Origin: Asterias amurensis
Lineage: Eukaryota; Echinodermata; Asteroidea; Forcipulatida; Asteriidae
Assembly (NCBI RefSeq): GCF_032118995.1
Contig: NC_092653.1
Coordinates: 25,873,202-25,937,201 of the forward strand
DNA: 64,000 nt
Direction: 5' to 3'
Shown here: positions 1-11,000 of the stretch, piece after piece
How positions within the stretch are numbered: position 1 is the first letter of the stretch
How the letters are laid out: the number at the start of each line of letters is the position of its first letter
Notes under the pieces: generated by a model
The model's database searches: none
The model's input: the letters and a program-made list of their open reading frames with translations, nothing else
Told to the model about the DNA's origin: nothing
Made by a program: the position numbers and the translations under genes

Positions 1-266
1 CAACTTAGTCGACTGTGAGGGCGCCCTATCATACCACCGTTAATTTTTTTTTATAACTTAGCAGATTTTCAACGCATGAGGGCGCCCTATCATACCACCG
101 TTAATTGATTGATTTTGTGAGCAGACGACCGAGAGCTAGCTGCAGACGACACCGTGGAGCTTTCTCTTGCACAGTTTACACTTTTTACAATTGTGTCAAA
201 TAAGGGTCAAAGTAGGGATGTATGTGAAAGTTTTACTGCTGTTCCTTCCTCTTGAAAACTAGAAAC

Positions 267-272
267 ATGGCG
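267..272 (+). CDS. Exon 1, distal duplicate (Met-Ala)
   Basis: This is a second ATGGCG with a GTGAGT donor, inside the upstream copy of the tandem duplication. It could serve as an alternative first exon, since it would splice in the same phase to 4343, or it may be a relic. Flanking identity to the 2058 copy covers the run-up (the tract ACTTTTTACAATTGTGTCAA and CCTCTTGAAAAC) and part of the intron. Confidence 0.35.
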
Positions 273-783
273 GTGAGTTGTGCAGCACTGTGTTTACAAT
301 TACATCATCATAATTGCATTATTTTTCATTAATTTTCATGGACAACAATTTAGGTGAGTTGTGGAAGCAATGTGACATGTGTAATGTGTGTTGCTAGTTC
401 GTTGACTTGATATGTTTGTGTAATAATTACAATTTACATGGTGTTTCGTTATTTTTCCCGCTATGTTATAAATAAATAGCTGCAGACCAACAAAGTTAGT
501 ACATTATAACAATAAATATTCTACAAACAGTAAGATAAGCCGGTTTCAAACAATTTCAATGAATGAAGTTCTACTGAAACTTCGTCCGAAACACGTCAAA
601 TATGTAGGTTCAAAGCCAATACTCGTAGGTTAGAAATAAGTTTTGGGTACGCTAGACATTATCTCAACGTATGTTGACTGATGATTAACTTACAAGTAAC
701 GTATGTGGTCATGTGTAAATGATCGTATAACTTACCTACAACTTATAAATGCGGAACAATTATGAGCCACACGCTGGTGGTAC

Positions 784-823
784 TCGTCGAGAATTTTTGT
801 GCATGCACAAAATTTCTCGACGA
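784..823. repeat. 40-bp palindrome
   Basis: Two 20-base arms (784-803, 804-823) are complementary with one mismatch and no spacer. The centre is TGTGCATGCACA and the outer ends are TCGTCGAGAA. It is not recognised as an element end. Confidence 0.8.
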
Positions 824-1208
824 CCTCGCCTTACAACGCCGTATATCAGAGTGTTTCAGCAACCCATAACTTATTAAACGTATGCCAGCATAATTGTCAA
901 AATGTTCATACACCGGCATACGCTGGCGAAAACGTCAAGGTGTGACAGGCCTGAAAGAATGGTGTTGAATGATATGTTATTGTATTTTTAATTTTTTGAA
1001 TTTGAATGTGTTCTAATTTCCCTCCCAATCTTCCTCACACAGTGTCTCAGTGTATTGTGCCAACATGCACAGTTGTTCAGCACATGTCCAAGAGCCATTC
1101 TTTAGGCTGTTCATCTTTTGCATGGCACCTAATCTCACAACCATGTCGAGGAACCATTATTTCTGCTAAAGTTTATCGTGTCCGCCATGTTTACATTGTT
1201 TTTACAAC

Positions 1209-1342
1209 TTAGGCCGTGTCCGAAACGGCCACTTTGGCTTGAGCTACGGCTAGATTACCGCGTCTGCATGTGATGAGGAATAGGCAGGCGCGAGCAATCT
1301 AGTCGTATCTCAAGCCAAAGTGGCCGTTTCAAACACGGCCTT
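1209..1342. mobile_element. Short inverted-repeat element (MITE-like), copy 1
   Basis: Arms of about 45 bases begin TAGGCCGTGTCCGAAACGGC and end in the near-complementary GGCCGTTTCAAACACGGCCT, separated by a short core with GATGAGGAATAGGCAG. It has no coding capacity. A second copy lies 457 bases downstream because of the local tandem duplication. Confidence 0.75.
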
Positions 1343-1666
1343 ACTCGATTGTCAACTTATGATAGGGCGCCCTTGAGGGCGCCCTATCATACCACCGTTA
1401 ATTAACTTGTTACAACTTAGCCGATTGTCAACTTATGAGGGCGCCCTATCATACCGCCGTTAATTAATTTTGTGAGCAGACGACCGAGCAGACGACTGAT
1501 TTACCGCGCTCGCGCAATTTTACATTTTTTACAATTGTGTCAAATTAGGGTCAATTTAGGGTCTGTTCATCTTTTGCATGGCACCTAATCTCACAACCAT
1601 GTCGAGGAACAATTATTTCTGCTAAAGTTTATCGTGTCCGCCATGTTTACATTTGTTTTTACAACT

Positions 1667-1800
1667 TAGGCCGTGTCCGAAACGGCGACTTCGGCTTGAG
1701 CTACGGCTAGATCACCGCGTCTGCATGTGATGAAGAATAGGCAGACGCGCGTGATCTAGTCGTATCTCAAGCCAAAGTGGCCGTTTCAAACACGGCCTTA
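1667..1800. mobile_element. Short inverted-repeat element (MITE-like), copy 2
   Basis: It has the same arms and core as the element at 1209 with a few substitutions (CGGCGACTTCGG for CGGCCACTTTGG). It arose with the 457-base tandem duplication, not by a separate insertion. Confidence 0.75.
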
Positions 1801-2057
1801 CTCGATTGTCAACTTATGATAGGGCGCCCTATCATACCACCGTTAATTAATTTGTTACAACTTAGCCGATTGTCAACTAATGAGGGCGCCCTATCATACC
1901 GCCGTTAATTAATTTTGTGAGCAGACGACCGAGCAGACGACCGATTTGCCGCGCTCGCATAATTTTACACTTTTTACAATTGTGTCAAATTAGGGTCAAG
2001 GTTTTAGTGAAAGTTTTACCGGCGTTCCTTCCTTCCTCTTGAAAACGAGCTAGAAAC

Positions 2058-2063
2058 ATGGCG
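2058..2063 (+). CDS. Exon 1, proximal copy (Met-Ala) of the KptA/AMN1-like gene
   Basis: ATGGCG is followed directly by the donor GTGAGT, and its phase 0 end fits exon 2. The preceding 150 bases match the sequence before the same hexamer at 267-272. The assignment rests on the donor, the phase and duplicated context, not on protein similarity, because two codons carry no family signal. Confidence 0.45.
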
Positions 2064-5000
2064 GTGAGTTGTGCAACACTGTGTTTACATCCTATTACAT
2101 TAGGTTTCATAAATTTTATGGACAACAATTTCGGTGAGTTGTGCAATAATTTGTCACTTTTGTGTGTTGCTAGTTGATAGGTTTGTGTTACTGTTAGTGT
2201 TAGTTATAATAAATAGGCCTACAAAATACAATACAATTACAAAAAAATTACATGGTGTTTCATCATTTTCCCGCTATGTTATGAAACGTTGCAGACCAAC
2301 AAAGTAAGGACATGGGCCTATACAAATAAATAAAAGTATTCTACTTCGTAAGGTAAGCCAGTTTCGGAAATTAATTTGTAAATATTCAATTTCAAACAAA
2401 TTCAAAAATTGAATGAAATTTTACTGATTGTTATTGCTTTAATTATTTCAATTATTACCAAGCATAAAACCAGTAGTAAGAACATTCCCTGAGCAAAATT
2501 TTTCATTTTCCCCTGTCTGTCAGATGGCCATGGCCATGGTATCACTATCAGGGTAAGTCACAAAATTGTATAGAGATGCCCAACTTGGACTTGGTGTTCA
2601 ATTAGACCTAGTAACTGCTTTTTTCGAAATTTTTTCTAGCATGACTGATAATGACAACATTTTGAATAGCAGTATGACCGATAATGACAAAAGTTCGAAA
2701 AAAGGAGTACAGGTGCCCCAGTTACTGTGGGTCTAGTGATGAGTAAGACCCAGTAACTGGGGCGCTGTATTCCTTTTTGAAAATTTTGACATTATTCGTG
2801 GTCATCAAAATTTTGAAAAAGGAATACAGCGCCCACGTTACTGGGTCTGGTGTTGAGTATAAATTTGTTGGATTTGAATGTGTTCTAAATTCCTCCCAAT
2901 CTTCCTACAGTGTTACAGTGTATTATGACAACAATGCATGTAATGAGTTTGGGAATAACAGTGTGGGGAGAGCCTGTCTTCACTGAGTGGTAATGACCAA
3001 GACTCGCTACCATTGGCAGCGTGCCGTAATGATACCTCGCGTCACTTACCACTAGAAGGGATGTACTGAGAAACAACGCTGATTGGTTCATGAAATTGGG
3101 TTAATGCATTTGATGTAAAGTGCTCGCGCGCGCGGAGTTTTAAGATTTGCGTGTTGATCACGCCTGCATTTTTTATGGCACAAACACGTTTTTTTTTAAA
3201 AGAAAAACAAAAACATTCCTTAAGATGAAAGACATGCGTGCGTCCAGAGAAAGGATTGATTACAATTTACATGCGCTCATTAAAATGTGCTAGATTCTAG
3301 CACACTTTGATGAACAAATTCCAGGGGTGATGATCGAGCAAGGCACTCTGGGAAAAAATGGCACGGCAAAACCGATCACCCCTGGGAACGAGGTTCATGG
3401 CTGGTCACCAAGTGTTAATGGACCAAGCCGTAGGTGAGGTGCATTAGAACCAGCGGCCAGCCACCAACCAAAGTAATAACCACGCATTGAAGAACAATTC
3501 CGAACACTGTTTATTTCCATTAATAAATTTTAACAAGACATTTTTTAATTATCACCATAACTTATTGTTTTTCTTCTGCAGGTATTTTTTTAAGGAACAT
3601 TCTTTAGGCTGTTCATCTTTTTGCACCTAATCTACAAACTATTTTTGCATGCTAACCAGTCTTGAAAAAAAACAAACAATTGAAATTTAACAGCACCAAT
3701 ACTTTGTTTGGTGTCGGGCTTTTTGCTAACAAGTAAGGCATTACCTTGGTTTCATGCGTACACCAGCTAACTTAAATTTATACATTGTCTGCGCGTTCAT
3801 GCCTGTGCGTGGTACAGTATGTGTCTGCTTTCATCATGTTGGTTTAAGGCCGTTGTCCATTCAGTTCTGGATTGGTCTGTTTTCTCCTTGAAAAAGAAGT
3901 TCCATGTCGTATGTCACGGAGCTATGCCACGTCTTGTGCGGTCAACCAACGGGTGTAGGCCCACCCACAATTTACGTTGGAACACCTCTTGACCCAGTTG
4001 GCATCCTCCTTTCTCTCCACATGACCAAACCACCTCAGCATGTGCCTTCTCCCCACGGTGCCGATCCCCTCCACTTCGACTCTCCTCCTCAGCTCCTCCT
4101 TTGACAGCCTGTCCGCCGCACATTACAAAAACACTCTTACCCAAAATGAGGCCATAGGCCCATGTCCGCCACTACTTGCAGTGGCTGCGCCTATAGCCTC
4201 TTGTTGGGTTAGAATTGTGGCGTAACTCATGCATAAATATTAAGCTCAGGCGTATGAGGTTTAAAACTGCTTTATTTTAGACAATGACATGATACTATCA
4301 TCAAGTTAAAAGGGTTGCCATTTGTTTTATTTTGTTAAACAGAAATCACCAGCAAGTGGGAAAGAAGAGATGAAGAATGGCAGTAAAACTGACTTTCTGT
4401 ATGCTGACCCTAACAACTCCAAACTTGGGAGAAGGTTGGCCTATTTGCTAAGATATGGAGCAGTTAAAGAAGGACTGAAAGTAACAGAGAAGGGTAGGTA
4501 AAGTACTTTCAAGTATTAAACTAGGTACATTCTAAAATGATTTTTGGGGTTGAACAAAGAATTTACGATGTGGGATTTGAACCAATGACTGAGCTCTAGC
4601 CCTAATAATGCGGTCTCCCTATATTTGTCAATGTCTTTGTTCGGGGGTGCTGCTTCTGACTGTCATACCTGAAGAAAGAACGCTAATATAGGGCTAGATA
4701 GCTCAGTTGGTAGAGCATCGCACATTAATCCCGAGGTCCTTGTTTCGAATCCTACTCTAGTCAATTCTTTGTTCACCCCCCACAATAAAAGTATTAAACT
4801 ATTCAGATTTCAAGAGTAACATTTTTTGGATCATGTAAAACATTTGTTGCCTTGCTTGAGAAAATTAGGCCTACTCTTCCTCCAGAGTTTGTTACAAAAT
4901 TAGCTGTTATTGTGCAGCATTAGAGTACCAGTCTGGATCAAATTGTGGAGGCTGGGCAGAATCCTTCACATACCACGGGGCTTTTAGCTCAAACTGAACT

Positions 5001-8000
5001 GAAGCAGAAATCTCGTAAGTGGAACAGAATCTGAATGAGAAGAAGATAAAAACACACAGTTGAACAAACTGTTTTTATTTGAACACTCACTAAGACAACG
5101 GTTCTCATTTGTAGTACTTCTATACTTCTAATAAAAATCAACAGAACATTAAAAATGTTAATACATAGTGAGGTACATGCGATAATTATTGTCAAATATT
5201 GGAAAACATGTCAAAATCCCAGTTCCTACTTTTTTAAGGCCTCTCAAAACAAGGCCTGGAAATATATTTTCAATTCAACTTCCTGTTTTGACCGGAAGTA
5301 CAGGTCGCACAAGGTAACACTTTCTGTAAGATTTGTATAATTAACCTTATAGCTTTCAAACAGTGTATTGGCAAAAAGATGGGTGGACTGATGACATGTT
5401 AGCTGTGACATTTTTTGTACAAAAAAAGAGGGGTTGTGGCTGAGCGGATAAGAGGACCAAACTCAAGCTCTGTTGTTTCTGATCAGCAGAGTTGGGTTCG
5501 AATCCCGGTTGTGACACTTGTTTCCTCGAGCAAGGCACTCAACCATTTAAGCTTCTCTCCACCCAGGGGTAAATGGGTACATGTGAGGGCAGAGTTTGTG
5601 ACTGTTTAGCTTAGTGCGCTACATATTTGGCAGCACAGGCTGTATAGACCTACTCCCCAGGAGGCTGAGATGGTTTAAGGAATGATTTAACGCCTAGTTA
5701 CCAGGGGTCATAATGTTGAAGCGCCATGAGCATCACTGCTTTTTACTTTTTTATTTTTATTTATTTATAATGTGTAAGCCCCTATAGGCTTACTTTTTCT
5801 TTTTTTTAACATTACCAGAATAAAAATGTGAACAGATCAAAATCAGAATAAAACGATGACAGTTTTGTATTTTAAACTTTTTTTTCTTTTCAGTGGAACA
5901 ATCACTAAAAGAATTCTTATCTCGCTTCTTTTGTGAGTCAAACTTAGTAAGAAATGATACCCAATGAAGTTAAAAGAATATAAAATTTCATCAAACTCTA
6001 AACACATTGTTTTGAGAACAAACAATTAATTGAAAAACACAATACAGCAGGACTTGTTCATTTTGAATTTAATGGTCAGATTGTAAAATCTCTGGCATCG
6101 GACTGGCAATCCAGTTTAAATTTCTGTGCTGTATTTTAGTATTTATACTGTAGGCCTACTACATGCACATGTACAGTAACAGGCTACAGGGTTCCGTCCT
6201 GACTTCTGATGATGCACCTTGTGTACAGTCATCAACGTGTCATCAAGTCATGTTTGGATTTACTGCAAAGTGTGAAATAGGAAGATCAGAATTCAAATAA
6301 ACAATCAGTTCTCACATGGGAGAACACACAAGATCAGTGTGATGTTCAGTGTGATCTTCGTATATATTAGTCCAGACAAACTGCTATTCTAAAAGGAATA
6401 TTTTCAAACACTCAAGTTCAAATATCAATTTCACTACAACATTTATAAATATTATTTTATCTAAAAGCAGTAGGCCTAGATGTTTGTGCCAATTTAATAA
6501 TTTAATCGTATTCTGAAATCACTCCTTGAACCTGTCGAGTGTTTTACTCCAAAAAAAAAATGTAGCTTTTTGTAATTATTTAACAATGAGCCCATATTAT
6601 ATACTCAAAATAATATTGGGTGTGTCATTTTTGAAGGGTTAAAACACTTGTTTGTATGTTGCACATTTTATTTAAAATTATTTATTTCATTCAATTTATC
6701 CCTGACAAAAAGCTGTAAATTGCAAATAAATACATATTACAAAACGATCGTGTGTTTTGAAAGCAAGATTTTCAAAAATTTACTCAGTATTCCATGAGCC
6801 TGACCTTAAAAATAACATGTAGCCTAGAATGCAACCATGCAAAACAAAACCCCTGATTGTGATGTTTTAATGTATAGCAAGTGTGTACAAAGCGACTACA
6901 GATTGGAAGCGCATCTAAGCACTCACTATGTCTTACATTAAGGTGTCAATATCATATTGCTCATAGAGCTACTACAGCGTAAATGATTGATAGACTGCTA
7001 CTCTGATGCATTCCAAGCAGGAAATATAATCCAATGCCAAGATACAGTCTATATTAATGAACAAAATTCCCAAGAATCAGAAACATATCTTCATTATGAG
7101 GGCTGACCTGCTGCTGTTTGACCCAGTTCTTAATGATTCATGTTACTGTAGCTGTGTAATAAAACCGCCACTGTTGACATTGTCTGTTCAGAATTCAAAA
7201 TCAAACAAATGAATTATTGCATTTTGGAAAATTAAAGGCAGTGGACACTATTGGTAATTACTCAAAATATTTTTTAGCATAAAACCTTACTTGGTGACGA
7301 GTAATGGGAAGAGGTTGAAAGTATAAAACATTGGGAGAAACTGCTCCCTCTGAAGTGACGTAGTTTTCGAGAAAGAAGTAATTTTCCACGAATTTAATTT
7401 CGAGACCCAAAGTTTAGAATTTGATGTCTCGAAATCAAGCATCTGAAAGCACACAACTTTGTGTGACAAGAGTGTTTTTTTGTTCATTATTATCTCGCAA
7501 CTTCAATGACCAATTGAGCTCAATTTTTCACAGGTTTGTTATTTTATGCATATGTTAAGATACACCAAGTGAGAAGACTTGTCTTTGACAATTACCAGTG
7601 TCTTTTAATAATGAAATGTTGATTTTTGAGGTTTTCTAAGTTTAACTGGGAGTTATAGTTTTTCTCATTTTTGAGCGCTCCATGTTTCAGTTTAGCTATG
7701 TACAAGCCTTTTACAAATTTTGAATTTTTTGTCTAAATTTGAACCCTGAAAATTGTTGTACTCTTCCAAAATAGTTTTGCAGTATCCTTGTAAAAAACTG
7801 ATAACACCTCACAATGAATGTACCAACTTATTCTCCATTTTATGCAGGTTTTGTAAAGCTTTCTGACATGATGATGGTTCCACTTTTCTCAGTGTACACC
7901 AAGGAAACATTGATTACAGAATTTGAAAAGTCCACCTCAGAGCGAGGCAAAAGGCGATATGAAGTGGAGACAAGGAAGGGAGAGGTCTTTGTCAGGTCTA

Positions 8001-11000
8001 TATTCGGCCAACAGTTTGAGCGGGTAAGTTAGCATCACCACTAAATGTGTGTAAATTAATGCACATGGTGTTTAATGCTTGGCTTTGGTTTAAACAATAT
8101 TTCCCATTAACCAGTAACAATCAAAAGGGTTATCCCATCAAGATCATAGTGCACTTTAAAGCAATTAACGCGGAAAAAGGTGAGTCTTTAGAACTTAACA
8201 AAATGCAGATAGAGTATTAGATTCCGTAATGGCAGTTCCAAATCATTGGCCCAGCTACACTAAAATCTTGTTGACCTAGAACTCTGCTTGCTGGGGAACA
8301 TTACCCGGCTGCTACTCCTATACTTACATTTATGAATATCAGGTTTGGTTTCCTGTATGTTTAGTTTACCCTGACATTAAGACAAATGGTAGCCATGCCC
8401 CACCTACATACAGTAGGTTGAGCTAGAGTTTTGGCCATGACCCTTCACTGAGAGTACAGACAGTAAGCAAGAGCCAAGAGCTAGCAACTGAGACTTGATG
8501 TCATGCATGGCCTACTTCTTTAATCTCTAGTGACAGAGATAGATGGCTGCACAACACAACCTCAGATCAAACTATTATTAATCACTGTTCAACCATCAGT
8601 TCAACATCTGAGGTACACATTTAAAAAATGGTTTATTGTCGTATTCCGTAGAGCCAAATGTATTTAGTTGTTTGGTATTCATTCTAAAACATAATTTTTA
8701 TTTCTACTCCTACATTTAGAAATTGCTTCTTTTAGTTTTACTCCTAAATTTAGAAATTTCTTCTAAGAAATAGTGTTATTTCTTAGCCATTTTATAAAAC
8801 ATATTTTCGTAAGTGAATAGAGTAAACTATGTTTTCTTTCAATCAGTTCTGGTTTTACTTAAAACCATTTGTGGTCTGATTTTTATGAGGTCCTTCCAAG
8901 AACCATAGCCTGCTTATCTGCCAAAACTAACTTTAAAGTAAGAACTAGTGTACTTGTAGTTTAGAGCAGATTCAAGAAAGAAAAATTAAAATAGGTCAAA
9001 GCGTGCAGTAATCCAACCTCCTTGCCATCTTGCTGTATTGCTCCCTTGTTACTAATTAGATTAAAATCATTCCTCAGCACTCTATGGGTCACTTCAAGTT
9101 AATTCCTTACAGACTAAATATGTCTTTCTTCTGACACTGTAAACCACACATGCTTGGGTCATGCCCTAGTTGTTAACAAGCATACCAGGAAAAGCTTAAG
9201 TAATTGCTGGACCTAACACACTGTACACCAGTCTGGAGAATACCTTGGTATGTGGATATACACCATACCAAATGTGCCCCCGCCCCCTGAAAACAAGCTT
9301 GGAAGTAGTTTAATCACCCCTTAGAGATTAAAGTATCAGACAAGCCTGTTTTAATTTCTTTTCAATTTGTCATGATCTTTCATACAAGCTTGGGTATTTT
9401 GTGTTGCTTTTAAACAATATCAAACTAGTTTGTGCATGGAGGAAGCATGGAGGAAGGCATCCAAAAACAAGCTTGGATTTCTACCTCCATGCTTGGATCC
9501 AAAAACAAGCTTGGATTTCTACCTCCATGCTTGGATGGAAGTAGTTTAATCACCCCTGACAGATCAAAGTATCAGACAAGTCTGTTTTAATTTCTTTTCA
9601 ATTTGTCATGATATTTAATAAATGCTTGGCTATTTTGTGCTGTTGTTAAATGTTAAACAATATCAAACCTCTAAACAAACTAGTTTGTGGTAGCATCCAA
9701 AAACAAGCTTGAACAAAAGTTAAGCACCCCTGAGAGATCAAAGTATCATACAAGCCTGTTTTAATTTCTTTCCAATTTGTCATGATGTTTCATACTACAC
9801 AAGTTCTTGGGTAACATTCAAAGCTTGGTTAATTTGTGTTGCTGTTTAACAATATCAAAACCTCTGAGCAAACTAGTTTGTGGCAGCATCCACAACATGA
9901 AAACTTTTCTTTTGATAAGTTGTGGTTCTAAGACAGGCCTGGAGTTTCATCTTTGTGAGGGCAAGGGTTTTTTATTTTGCAAAGGGCAGTTCTAATAATT
10001 GGAACATCTTAATCTTTGTAGGGGCACCAATGCCAATACCAGGGGCAACTGCGGGCATGGTCTCCATGACCTTCAATTAATTTCAGGCCTGCTTAGTAGA
10101 ACAGAGATGTGATCCATGGGTCTCCATTTGTCAATCAAAATACTCTGATCATCTTCAGGAGAAACAAATAATTGAGTTCAACAGTTTAGTAGTTGGTTCT
10201 GTTGATCCAAGTTCTATATTTCAAAATGTTCTTGGACATTGACTAAAGATTTACAAGTTACAGTACATTGCGCATGCGTTTGTATTGCAATTGTGCTGCA
10301 TTATTTATTTTCAACGGCACTTTAATCCGGAGGTCGTTGGTTCAAATCCCACTCTAGTCAATTCTTTGTTCAACCCCAAAAATTATTTATTTTCAATTGT
10401 ATTCTACTTCGAGCACAATACTAAGAGTGGTACTTGTCCATGCAGCCTCGTTGAAAGTGAGTTTTCCTCCATGCATTCATCTCTGAGACATGCTAAATCA
10501 GTTATTTTAGATAGATGACTACGATGTAGACTGAAGTATGGTCTCAGTAATATACTGCTAATGTGTCATTTCTTCCTTACGCATCGCATCTGACCTTTTC
10601 ATACCACCTTTCCAAATTTGTTTATTTACATACACTGCCACCAGCAATGGCAAACTAGTAGGAAATGGGCAAGGAAATTGACATTGATAAATGAAACATA
10701 CCTTGTGACAAAACTGGGGGTATCTTTTGACAGCTCATTAAATAGGTACTCCATCAATTACCCTTTCTCCCTCTGGATCAAAGGGTGCCGGCCTCATTAG
10801 GGTAGGACCTGACATGCCTGACAAGGTGAGGTTTGCTCTTAGTGTCACCGGTACCAGTCTAACCTATCAGGGGTGACCTAGTATTCAGTGTAACAGTTGA
10901 TGGAAGACTTACAGATGACATGAGATGTTTTGCATTCAGATATTTTCAGCTCACTTTTTGTGATGTCTTGAGAATCTGATTTTGTATCGGTGTTGTGGGC

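Larger units (their letters stand above)
1..3650. repeat. Tandem duplication of the promoter and first-exon region
   Basis: Segments 1-1110 and about 1880-3620 align in order: the GAGGGCGCCCTATCATACC block, the ACAATTGTGTCAAAT tract, ATGGCG with donor, an AAGCCGGTTTC/AAGCCAGTTTC block, a TTTGAATGTGTTCTAA block (near 1002 and 2874) and a CATTCTTTAGGCTGTTCATC block (1097 and 3598). A second, younger tandem duplication of about 457 bases (about 1105-1560 and 1561-2000) lies between them. The copies are diverged, with indels. Confidence 0.75.
4494..7847 (+). other. Intron 2 of the KptA/AMN1-like gene
   Basis: It contains the SINE pair at 4545-4785, the SINE at 5431 and MITE copy 1. The part 5770-7230 is AT-rich with nothing recognisable. 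Confidence 0.7.

Noticed and set aside
3904..4225. Plus-strand ORFs over the LINE fragment
   Set aside because: The coding signal (LRWFGHVERK) is on the minus strand in another frame.
4691..4763. Possible functional tRNA gene
   Set aside because: A and B boxes are good, but the acceptor stem does not close and the sequence runs on into a SINE tail shared with 10320 and 4545.
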